A stretch of 64,000 nt of DNA. It comes from Allobosea sp. 117 (GTDB lineage: Bacteria; Pseudomonadota; Alphaproteobacteria; Rhizobiales; Xanthobacteraceae). The stretch lies in the NCBI RefSeq assembly GCF_000702305.1, contig NZ_JNLC01000010.1:434001-498000 (forward strand). The letters run 5' to 3'. The position numbers and the translations under genes are program-made. Positions 8,024 to 16,764 of this stretch are shown piece by piece; positions within the stretch are counted from its first letter, which is position 1, and each line of letters opens with the position of its first letter. Below the pieces are notes generated by a model. The model had not been told where the DNA came from and did no database searches. It was given only the letters and a program-made list of their open reading frames with translations.

Positions 8024-8643
8024 GCACCACGACCACCAATGCGGCGATCACCGTCGAGCTCCTGCGCAATGCGGCGTGCCGTGCCCACGACGCGATGCGC
8101 CGCAACGAGCAGCGTCTCAACGAGGCCGACGGAAAGCTGGGGGACGGCGATACCGGCAGCATGCTGGCGCGCCTGACCGAGGCGCTGTCGCGTGCCGACA
8201 TAGCGCAGGCGGAGGATCTCGGCGCGGCTTTCGCGCTCTATGCGCGCGCCGGCAGCGCCGCCACGGGCTCGAGCCTTGGAACGCTGCTGGTGACCGCCCT
8301 GCTGGCGGCGTCGAAGGCGACCAAAGGGAAGACCGCGATCGGCTGGAACGAGCTGTCGCCGCTGGTCGGGGCCGCCCTGGAGGCGATGATACGTCGTGGC
8401 GGCGCCTCGCTCGGCGACAAGACGATCCTCGACGCGGTTCACGCCGTGGCGGAAGCGCTGCGCGAGGTGTCGGACCAGGCCACGGCCCGGCGCCTCGCCG
8501 CAGAGGCGGCGCGCCGCACCCTGGACGACTTCAGGGACAAGCCCAACCGCATCGGCCGCGCGCGCATGTTCGCGGAGCGCAGCATCGGCCAGGATGATCC
8601 CGGCATGCTGGCGCTGTGCATCCTCCTCTCCGACGGTCCGTAG
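8020..8643 (+). CDS. dhaL: Dihydroxyacetone kinase-type nucleotide subunit DhaL
   Basis: Nucleotide-binding subunit, 207 aa, that transfers phosphate to the ketose held by DhaK. The metal-nucleotide motif is ADGKLGDGDTG, with Asp37, Asp42 and Asp44 conserved. The residue that is His in canonical PTS-dependent DhaL (GDGDHG) is Thr45 here, as also found in FakA-like DAK2 domains. It is translationally coupled to dhaK through ATGA. With no dhaM alongside, the enzyme may use ATP directly or draw phosphate from another EIIA-Man protein, such as the one at 53737-54138. That link is inference. Confidence 0.88.
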   Translation: MSTTTTNAAITVELLRNAACRAHDAMRRNEQRLNEADGKLGDGDTGSMLARLTEALSRADIAQAEDLGAAFALYARAGSAATGSSLGTLLVTALLAASKATKGKTAIGWNELSPLVGAALEAMIRRGGASLGDKTILDAVHAVAEALREVSDQATARRLAAEAARRTLDDFRDKPNRIGRARMFAERSIGQDDPGMLALCILLSDGP

Positions 8644-8848
8644 GAGATCGGGGCAGACAACCCGTCTGCCGCGCTCGAAGGTGCGAAGAGCCCATGATGC
8701 GCGGCGTGCCGGCAGGGGTGCACGGGCGATGTCTCGAGCCCGGCATTGGAGCCCGCCGTCACTTTGACATTGATCATTGGCCGCTCGCTGGGCAGGCTTC
8801 CCGCCATCGAAGACACCCGTCCGGGAACGGACACGGTTGGGAGATGGC

Positions 8849-9652
8849 ATGGGACTCGACAATCTGCGCCGTGAGCCGCCTTTCGCCGAGCTGTGCGAGA
8901 CGCTGAAACGCATCTGCGCCGGAAAGCGCGTGATCTATGCGCCCAATGTCGGAAACTGGGGCGACGGCCTGATCCATACGGGAACGTTGCAGTTTCTCGA
9001 GAGCATGGGGATCGATGCCGAGCTGCGCACGCAGGCGACGCTGCTCAAGATCGCCGAAGGCCTGCGGGCGATCGAATATCGGATGCCCGACGTCGTCGTC
9101 CTGGCCGGCGGTGGCGGTGCCTGGTGCAAGAACTGGTCGGGCTCGCGCAATTTCGTCGCGAAGATGCGGCTGATGGTCGATCATGTCGTCGTTTTGCCGA
9201 CGACCTATGAACTCGATCCGCTCGACGATGCCGATGGGCGCGTGACCTATTTTGCGCGCGACGCGCACGAAAGCCTGAAGGTCTGCCCTGAGGCGACGTT
9301 CTGCCACGACATGGCTTTCTTCCTCGACTTCGATATCGCGCCGCCGCCAGCGAGAGGTGAGACCGGATATTTCTTCCGCCAGGACAAGGAGCGCCACCCC
9401 AGCCAGAAGATCGTCGGTGACGGCTATGACCTGAGCGGGCTCGGGGGCGAGATGAAGACCGTCGTCCCGCTGTTCAAGATTCTGCGCGGCTACGGCAAGA
9501 TCGTCACCGACCGCCTGCATGTCGGGATCGCGGCCTCGTTGCTGGGCATCGAGACCGAGCTCTATCCCGGCAACTATGCCAAGATCGAGGGCGTGCACCA
9601 GAGTTCAATTGCCGGCTATTATTCGAAGACTCGGCTCATGCCCTGGCAGTGA
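8849..9652 (+). CDS. Polysaccharide pyruvyl transferase family protein
   Basis: A 267-aa protein. ATG 8849 follows GGGAGA at a good distance; the frame stays open further upstream without a better start. The N-terminal YAPNVGNWGDGLIHTG resembles the GNxGD nucleotide-sugar region of CsaB/WcaK-type pyruvyl transferases. The C-terminal VTDRLHVGIAASLLGI is the characteristic TDRLH signature of the family. Such enzymes add ketal pyruvate to extracellular polysaccharides. It stands alone between catabolic operons, separated from dhaL by about 200 bp with a small GGCAGAC/GTCTGCC hairpin at 8652-8670. No other glycan gene is adjacent, so it may be a stray cell-surface gene. Confidence 0.8.
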   Translation: MGLDNLRREPPFAELCETLKRICAGKRVIYAPNVGNWGDGLIHTGTLQFLESMGIDAELRTQATLLKIAEGLRAIEYRMPDVVVLAGGGGAWCKNWSGSRNFVAKMRLMVDHVVVLPTTYELDPLDDADGRVTYFARDAHESLKVCPEATFCHDMAFFLDFDIAPPPARGETGYFFRQDKERHPSQKIVGDGYDLSGLGGEMKTVVPLFKILRGYGKIVTDRLHVGIAASLLGIETELYPGNYAKIEGVHQSSIAGYYSKTRLMPWQ

Positions 9653-9696
9653 CGAGCCCTTGCCGGAAGGCTGCACCCACGATGAGCTCGCCGGTC

Positions 9697-9825
9697 TTAC
9701 GGAAGCTCATGGCAGGTAAAGGTGTCGCCGGCGCCGACGGTGTCTGCCGCCCGCGCCGGCATATGCTTATCCTCGGGCGCATCGACGAAGAAGTCGATCA
9801 GCGCCTCGCCGCAGGCGAGGATCAT
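9697..9825 (-). pseudogene. Relic of a PfkB-family sugar kinase (internally deleted)
   Basis: A 42-codon minus-strand frame begins at ATG 9825 after GGGAGGAG and ends in TAA at 9697-9699. It opens MILACGEALIDFFVDAPED, which is the N-terminus of fructokinase/ribokinase-type PfkB proteins. It then passes directly into RAADTVGAGDTF, which is the C-terminal anion-hole and catalytic-base motif of the same family. The roughly 200-250 residues normally between these two are missing, so the gene has suffered a large internal deletion and cannot be a working kinase. It lies at the end of the operon running from 15436 down to 9867. This suggests the operon once included its own sugar kinase. Confidence 0.75.
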
Positions 9826-9866
9826 CGCGTGGCTCCTCCCCGCGGGCGCGCGTCGCCGGACCGGAT

Positions 9867-11249
9867 TCAGACGACGCCGAGGCGGCGCTCGAGCTGCTTC
9901 AGGCTCGTCTCGCAGCGTTCGGCGATCTCGTCCACCTCCGCCTCGTTGACAATGAGCGGCGGCGAGAAGCCGAGCACGTCGCCCATGCAGCGGGCGATCA
10001 GGCCGTTCTCATAGGCGATCAGGTCGAAGGTCGGGCCGGCCTGCAGATGCGGATCCAGCGGCGTGCGCTTCTCCTTGTCGGCGACCAGCTCGATGCCCAG
10101 CATCAGCCCCGCGCCGCGCACCTGCCCGACGATGGGCGAGGCCGCGCCGATGCGCTCGAAATGGCCGCGCAGGCGCGCGCCCATTTTGCGCACATGCTCG
10201 ACGAGGCCCATCTCCTCGTAGATCTGGATCGCCTCCAGCGCGACCGCGACGCCGACCGGGTGCCCCGAATTGGTGAAGCCGTGGCCGAAATTGCCGCCGG
10301 CCTTGTTGAACTCCTTCACCGCCTCATAGACCGCCGGGGCTACCACCACGGCGGAGATCGGGAAATAGGAGGAGGACAGTCCCTTGGCGAGCGCCATCAT
10401 GTCGGGGCTGGCGTCGACCGTCTCCTTGCCGAACCAGTTGCCGGTGCGCCCGAAGCCGCAGACGATCTCGTCGTCGAGGAACAGGATGTCGTACTTCTTC
10501 AGCACCTCCTGGATGCGCGCGAAATAGCCCTTCGGCGGCAGGATGATGCCGCCGCCGGCGTTGATCGGCTCGGCGATGAAGGCGGCGATGGTGTCGGGAC
10601 CCTCGCGCAGGATGAGCTTCTCCAGCTCGGAGGCGAGGCGCTCGACGAAGGCCGCCTCGTCCTCGCCCTCCAGCATGCCGCGATAGGGATCGGGGCACAG
10701 CGTGTGCAGGAAGCCCGGCAGCGGCAGGCCGAACTCGCGATGCATGAAGGTGAGCCCGCACATCGAGGCGGCGGCGATGGTGGAGCCATGGAACGCCCGT
10801 TCGCGGGCGATCACCTTGCGCTTGGTCGGCTTGCCACGCACCGTGTGATAGACCCAGGCGAGCTTGACCATGGTCTCGTTCGCCTCCGAGCCGGAGGTGG
10901 CGAAATAGGCCTTGCCACCCTCCATGCCGGTCAGGTCGACCAGCTTCTCGGCGAGCCGCGCCACCCCTTCCATCGTCCGCTGGAAGAAGGTGTGGTAGAA
11001 GCCGAGCTGCGCATATTGCCGGCCCGCCGCCGCGGCGAGGCGTTCGTTCGAGAAGCCGAGCGACGCGCACCAAAGCCCGGCCATGGCGTCGATATAGGGC
11101 TTGCCGGCCTCGTCGTAGATCCGCACCCCTTCGCCGCGCGCGACCACGAGAGGACCCCGTTCCTCGATCAGTTGCGGGTTGGTCTGCGAGTGCAGATGGA
11201 AAGCGATATCCCGCGCCTCCACGGAGTTCGGCAGAACGGGCTTGTTCAT
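9867..11249 (-). CDS. Class III pyridoxal-phosphate aminotransferase
   Basis: A 460-aa omega-type aminotransferase. ATG 11249 follows AGGTGA and is preferred to the upstream frame extension. It shows the fold-type I class III pattern: FATSGSEANETMVKLA for cofactor phosphate binding, FLDDEIVCGFGRTG with the pyridine-contacting Asp, and Lys289 in MALAKGLSSSYFPISA forming the Schiff base. Relatives transfer amino groups from polyamines, beta-alanine, taurine or GABA-type donors, usually to pyruvate. It starts 44 bp after the ABC ATPase stop in the same direction, so it probably processes the imported solute. The donor cannot be named from sequence alone. Confidence 0.88.
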   Translation of the reverse strand: MNKPVLPNSVEARDIAFHLHSQTNPQLIEERGPLVVARGEGVRIYDEAGKPYIDAMAGLWCASLGFSNERLAAAAGRQYAQLGFYHTFFQRTMEGVARLAEKLVDLTGMEGGKAYFATSGSEANETMVKLAWVYHTVRGKPTKRKVIARERAFHGSTIAAASMCGLTFMHREFGLPLPGFLHTLCPDPYRGMLEGEDEAAFVERLASELEKLILREGPDTIAAFIAEPINAGGGIILPPKGYFARIQEVLKKYDILFLDDEIVCGFGRTGNWFGKETVDASPDMMALAKGLSSSYFPISAVVVAPAVYEAVKEFNKAGGNFGHGFTNSGHPVGVAVALEAIQIYEEMGLVEHVRKMGARLRGHFERIGAASPIVGQVRGAGLMLGIELVADKEKRTPLDPHLQAGPTFDLIAYENGLIARCMGDVLGFSPPLIVNEAEVDEIAERCETSLKQLERRLGVV

Positions 11250-11293
11250 GGGATCACCTATTCGGGTTGGCACAGCGAAAGCGACCGCTGCGG

Positions 11294-12390
<1,097 letters not shown>

Positions 12391-12394
<4 letters not shown>

Positions 12395-13239
12395 CCTTTC
12401 ATCATCCCGTCGGCGAAGCCGCGCACGATCCAGTCGCGGAACACGATCGCCAGCACGATCACCGGCACCACGCTGATGAGCGCGGCGGCCATCATCTGGC
12501 CGAACACGGTCTGGTACTGGCCGGCGAAGGCGGCGATCACCAGCGGCACGGTCTGCGCCGACTGGCGCGTGAGGATCAGTGCGAAGAAGAATTCGTTCCA
12601 GGCCTCGACGAAGGCGAACACGGCGGCGGCGCCGAGCGGCGGGATCGAGATCGGCAGCACGATGTGCCAGAAGGTGCGCAGCACGCCGGCCCCGTCGATC
12701 GCCGCGGCCTTTTCGAGGCCGGCCGGGATGCCGAGGAAGAAACCGCGCAGGATCCAGATCACGATCGGCAGGTTGAAGGACAGGTAGACGACGCCGAGCG
12801 TGAGCACGTTGTCGATCAGCCCGAGCCGGCTGATGACGAGGAACAGCGGGATGGCGATGGCGATGCTCGGCAGCATCTGGGTCGCCAGCACCAGGAAGGC
12901 GATGGCGTCGGCGCGCGGCACCGAGAGCCGCGCCAGCGCATAGGCGGCCGGCGCGCCGAGCGCGAGCGCCACCGCGGTCGAGAACAGCGCCACCACCAGC
13001 GAGTTCAGGATGCCGCGCCCGAGCGCCGCCGCCGATCCCACCACGATGATGAAGTTGTCGAGCGTCAGGTTCTGTGGCGAGAGATCGGGCGGGCGGGCGA
13101 TCAGCGCCTTCTGCTGGAGCAGGCTCGACAGCACGAGCCACACGACGGGCGCTGCCGACCAGACGACGAACAGCGCGAGCCCGGCATAGGTCGCCAGCCG
13201 CAGGCCCGGTCCGCCATGGCGATAGAGGGCATAGCTCAT
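12391..13239 (-). CDS. ABC transporter permease, MalG-type
   Basis: An inner-membrane permease of 282 aa with six expected helices. The BPD_transp_1 coupling motif lies at EKAAAIDGAGVLRTFWHIVLP, the EAA loop that docks on the ATPase. The WNEFFFALIL segment near the C-terminus is typical of MalG-type subunits. The start at 13239 is fixed by the ATGA overlap with the preceding permease, and its own stop overlaps the ATPase start the same way, so the membrane and ATPase genes are translationally coupled. Confidence 0.9.
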
Positions 13240-14141
13240 CGCGCGGCCCCTTCCGCCGGCCGGACCAGCCGGATGTAGAGGATCGCCAGCAGCAGGGTCA
13301 GGATGAAGATGACATTGGCGATCGCCGCGCCATAGCCGATGTCGAGGAAGTTGAAGGTCACGCGGTAGGCGAGGAAGTTCATCAGCACGGTGGCGTCCGC
13401 CGGCCCGCCCCGCGTCAGCACGAAGACGAGGTCGAACACCCTGAGCGACCAGATTGTCTGCAGCACGACCGCGATGGCGATGGCGCCGCGCATCGAGGGC
13501 AGGGTGACATGCCGGAACGCCTGGAAGCGGCTGGCGCCGTCCATATAGGCCGCGCGGTAGAGGATCGAGGGCACGCGCTGCAGCCCGGCAAGCAGCAGCA
13601 GGGCGACGAAGGGAACGGACTTCCAGACGTCGACCAGCAGCAGGAAGTTCAGCGCCGAGGCCGGGGTGCCGAGCCACACCTGGTAAGTGTCGATCACGCC
13701 GAGCGCCTGCAGAAGCCCGTTCAGCACGCCGTAATTGGCGTTCAGGATCCACTTCCACAGCACCGCATTGGCTACCGGGGCGATCGCCCACGGCACCACC
13801 AGCAGGATGCGGAACAGCCCCGGGCGCCCGAGCGGATGGTTGAGCAGGAGCGCGATGGCGAAGCTCAGCACCACCACCAGCACCACCTCGGCCACCGAGA
13901 AATAGAGCGTGTTCAGCGCCGCCCGGCGGAACGTTTCGTCCGCCAGCAGCCGTTCGAAATTGCCGAGCCCGATGAAGCTGCGCTGGATGGCGCCGGCGCT
14001 GAGCTGCACCTTGTGCAGCGCCAGCATCAGCGATTCCACGATCGGGTAGCCGAGGATCGCCACCAGCACGAGGATGGCCGGCGCGACGAGGAACAGGCCG
14101 GCATAGCGCCGGCGCTGTTCGAAGGTGGCCGTGGACGCCAT
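13236..14141 (-). CDS. ABC transporter permease, MalF-type
   Basis: The partner inner-membrane permease, 301 aa, with an N-terminal helix after a short cytoplasmic segment (RRRYAGLFLVAPAILVLVAI) and six main helices. The EAA loop reads YRAAYMDGASRFQAFRHVTLP. The VFVLTRGGPADAT segment is characteristic of MalF/UgpA-type subunits of sugar and polyol importers. The gene starts 8 bp after the binding-protein stop and overlaps the next permease by 4 bp. Confidence 0.92.
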   Translation of the reverse strand: MASTATFEQRRRYAGLFLVAPAILVLVAILGYPIVESLMLALHKVQLSAGAIQRSFIGLGNFERLLADETFRRAALNTLYFSVAEVVLVVVLSFAIALLLNHPLGRPGLFRILLVVPWAIAPVANAVLWKWILNANYGVLNGLLQALGVIDTYQVWLGTPASALNFLLLVDVWKSVPFVALLLLAGLQRVPSILYRAAYMDGASRFQAFRHVTLPSMRGAIAIAVVLQTIWSLRVFDLVFVLTRGGPADATVLMNFLAYRVTFNFLDIGYGAAIANVIFILTLLLAILYIRLVRPAEGAAR

Positions 14142-14149
14142 CGGACGGA

Positions 14150-15436
14150 TCAGCCGCGGCGCTTCACGATCGCGGTGACGAGATCGGAGGCGTCGGCGAT
14201 CGCCTGCGCCGCCGTCTTCTGGCCCTGCAGCGCCTTCTGCACCTCCGTGCCGACCGCCTGCGTCACTTGGTTGAAATCGGGCGTGACGAAGCTGTTATAG
14301 GGGTGCTTGGCCTGCTCCAGCACCACCGCGGCGTTGGGCAGCTTCTGCTGGACTTCGGGATCGGCCAGCACCGAGAGGCGGATCGGCAGCCAGCCGGTGT
14401 CGAGCGCCTGGCGCTTCTGGATCTCGGCGTCGAGATAGAACTCGACGAGCTGGCGGGCGAGCGCCGGGTTCTTGCTGGACTTGCTGACCGTCCACGCATC
14501 GGTGCCGTCGATCGAGGCGCTGCCGGCCGGCCCGGCGGGAAGGATGGCGCTGCCGAGCTTGCCGACGATCTGCGACTGGGCCGGGTCCTGCGCCGCGTTC
14601 CACATGAAGGGCCAGTTCATCATCATCGAGGCGCGGCCGGACATCAGCACATTGGTCGCGTCGTTGATGCCGGCATAGGAGATGGAACCGGGGTCGGTAC
14701 CGGCCGCCATCAGGTCCATCATCATCTGCAGCGCCGCGACGCCGGCCTCGCTCTTGAAGGCGGGCAGGCCGTCCTCGCCATACATCTTGCCGCCGGCCTG
14801 CTGCAGGAAGGCCATCCAGTAGCTCGCCGTGCCGCCGATGCCGGCCGGATCGCCATAATTGGCGACGAAGCCGTAGCGTCCGTCCCGCGTCAGCTCCTTG
14901 GTGGCGCGCTTGAACTCGTCCCAGTTCTTGGGCGCCTCGGAGAAGCCGATCGAGGCAAGATGCTCCTTGTTGAAGAACAGCGTGAGCAGCGAGAGCGTGA
15001 ATATCGCGCCGTAGCGCTTGCCCTGCCACGTCACCGTCTCGAAGCTCGATGCCGGCAGGTCGTCGACCAGCGCCTTCGGCAGCTCGTCCGCGAAGGGGGT
15101 GAGGAAGGAGACGAATTCCGGCACCCAGCCGCACATATAGGTCACGTCCCACGGCGCCGAGCCGGAGGCGAAGGCGGTGGCCATGCGGTCGTGAAGCTGC
15201 GGCCACGCCAAGAGGTCGTAGCTGACCGTGGCGTTGTGGGCCTTCTGCCAGGCCTCGAAGGCGGCCTCGGCGAACTTCGCCGCGCCGGGCGGCGCGGGGT
15301 CCGGCGGCAGCGGGCCGAACACGCTGAGCGCTTCCGCGGCGGAGGCGCGGGAGGAGAAGCCGGCGGGCAGGGCGGCGAGCGCGCCGGCGGAGGCGGCCGC
15401 ACGCAGGACGCCCCGGCGGGACAGTTCGATGGACAT
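14150..15436 (-). CDS. ABC transporter solute-binding protein, family 1, Tat-type signal
   Basis: The periplasmic receptor of the ABC system, 428 aa. The N-terminus SRRGVLRAAASAGALAALPA carries a twin-arginine-like export signal (SRRGVLR) followed by a hydrophobic stretch ending around ASA|AE. The body matches family 1 sugar-binding proteins: ATAFASGSAPWDVTYM, the NWDEFKRATKELT region and a repeated Trp/Tyr-rich ligand cleft. It is the first gene of the operon and is divergent from a ROK repressor, with a dyad operator at 15510-15534 between them. Ligand unknown; an oligosaccharide or sugar derivative is likely. Confidence 0.88.
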   Translation of the reverse strand: MSIELSRRGVLRAAASAGALAALPAGFSSRASAAEALSVFGPLPPDPAPPGAAKFAEAAFEAWQKAHNATVSYDLLAWPQLHDRMATAFASGSAPWDVTYMCGWVPEFVSFLTPFADELPKALVDDLPASSFETVTWQGKRYGAIFTLSLLTLFFNKEHLASIGFSEAPKNWDEFKRATKELTRDGRYGFVANYGDPAGIGGTASYWMAFLQQAGGKMYGEDGLPAFKSEAGVAALQMMMDLMAAGTDPGSISYAGINDATNVLMSGRASMMMNWPFMWNAAQDPAQSQIVGKLGSAILPAGPAGSASIDGTDAWTVSKSSKNPALARQLVEFYLDAEIQKRQALDTGWLPIRLSVLADPEVQQKLPNAAVVLEQAKHPYNSFVTPDFNQVTQAVGTEVQKALQGQKTAAQAIADASDLVTAIVKRRG

Positions 15437-15509
15437 GGATGGACCCCTTCTGGCTTTTGAATTACGCCTTGCCGCGCAGAGTGCGGGGTGCCTCGGACTG
15501 TGTCAATAA

Positions 15510-15534
15510 TTAATCCGTCAACTTGACTTATTAA
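15510..15534. promoter_or_regulatory. Dyad operator between the ABC operon and the ROK regulator
   Basis: The 25-bp dyad has perfect outer arms TTAAT (15510-15514) and ATTAA (15530-15534), perfect inner arms GTCAA (15517-15521) and TTGAC (15523-15527), and a central C. It lies 16 bp before the ROK start codon in an AT-rich patch of an otherwise GC-rich window. AT-rich dyads of this size are usual for NagC/Mlc/XylR-type ROK repressors, so it probably serves both divergent promoters. Confidence 0.65.
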
Positions 15535-15550
15535 CTCCGAGAGTGCCGGC

Positions 15551-16744
15551 ATGCTGCGCGCGACGAATGCGGTCAAGTCCAAGCTCGTCAATCTGTGGGT
15601 GGTGTTCGAGGCGGTCCGCATCCATGGGCCGCTGCCGCGCGTCGTCATCGCCGACATCACCGGCCTGTCCAAGCAGGCGACGTCGGACCTCGTCGACGAA
15701 CTGCTCGCGCTCGGCTTCGTACGCGAGGAGAAGCTGGAGGAGCGGCGCGTGGGCAAGCCGCCCAAGCCGGTCGCCATCCATCCGGACGGCGCCTTCACCA
15801 TCGGCTTCCACGTCGATTTCGGGCGGGCCTCCGCCGTCGTCATGAATCTCGGCGGCGAGGTGCTCCACCGCGAGACGCACCCGCTCAGCAGCGTGGACGC
15901 CACCAAGGTCGCGCAGGATCTGGCGGCGAGCGTCGACGGCCTGCTGGCCCGCGCGCGCGGCGACGCCGGCCGCTTCCTCGGTATCGGGCTCGCCACGCCC
16001 GGCCCCTTCGGCGTGCCGCATATGAGCCCGCCGCGCCTGCCCGGCTGGGACGGGCTGATCCTGCGCCAGGCGCTGCAGAAGGCGACGGGGCTGCCGGTCG
16101 CGCTCGCCAATGACGGGCAATGCGCGGTGACGGCGGAATGGCGCTTCGGCGCCGCCGCCCGCACGCTGCGCCATTTCGTCTATCTCTATCTCGGCAACGG
16201 CCTCGGCACCGGCATCATGACCGACGGCTCCGCCTTTGGTGGCGCGCACGGCAATGCCGGCGAGCTCGGGCACACCATCGCGGTGCCGGGCGGGCACGGC
16301 TGCATCTGCGGCAAGCGCGGATGCCTGGAGACCTATGTCTCGGTCGATTCGCTGGTCCGCTATCTCGCCGCGCGGGGGTTGGAGGTGCAGGACGCCCACC
16401 AGCTCGAGAACGAGCTCGCGGCCGACCATCCGCTCGTCGCGGGCTGGATCGCCGAGGCGATCGATCCGCTGCGCAGCGGCATCAACACCCTCGAGAACCT
16501 GTTCGATCCGCAGACGATCATGTTCGGCGGCGATGCACCGGCATGGCTGATCGAGGCGCTGATCGAGCGGGTGGAACCGCTGCACGTCTCCATCTCCCTC
16601 ACCGAGCGCACGCTGCCGCGGCTGATGAAGGCCGATCTCGGCGCCGACGCGGTGGCGCGCGGAGCGGCGACGCTGCCGGTGCTCGCCATGCTCAACCCGC
16701 ACTACCGGCATCTGAGCGGGTTCGACGTCGAGACGGAAGCGTAA
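15551..16744 (+). CDS. ROK-family transcriptional repressor (NagC/XylR type)
   Basis: A 397-aa regulator with an N-terminal winged helix (LPRVVIADITGLSKQATSDL, roughly residues 28-47) fused to a sugar-kinase-like ROK domain. The ROK zinc site is intact: His241 in GELGHTIAVPGG, then Cys251, Cys253 and Cys258 in CICGKRGCLE. ANDGQCA stands where sugar kinases have their catalytic Asp. It is divergent from the ABC/aminotransferase operon at 9867-15436, and a 25-bp dyad lies in the shared control region. It most likely represses that operon until a sugar ligand is bound. Start ATG 15551 fits the helix-turn-helix position. Confidence 0.92.
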   Translation: MLRATNAVKSKLVNLWVVFEAVRIHGPLPRVVIADITGLSKQATSDLVDELLALGFVREEKLEERRVGKPPKPVAIHPDGAFTIGFHVDFGRASAVVMNLGGEVLHRETHPLSSVDATKVAQDLAASVDGLLARARGDAGRFLGIGLATPGPFGVPHMSPPRLPGWDGLILRQALQKATGLPVALANDGQCAVTAEWRFGAAARTLRHFVYLYLGNGLGTGIMTDGSAFGGAHGNAGELGHTIAVPGGHGCICGKRGCLETYVSVDSLVRYLAARGLEVQDAHQLENELAADHPLVAGWIAEAIDPLRSGINTLENLFDPQTIMFGGDAPAWLIEALIERVEPLHVSISLTERTLPRLMKADLGADAVARGAATLPVLAMLNPHYRHLSGFDVETEA

Positions 16745-16764
16745 CCGCGCCGTCCATTCGCCGG

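Noticed and set aside
8764-8769. TTGACA as a -35 element for the pyruvyl transferase gene
   Set aside because: No acceptable -10 hexamer is found 16-19 bp downstream, so a promoter is not claimed.
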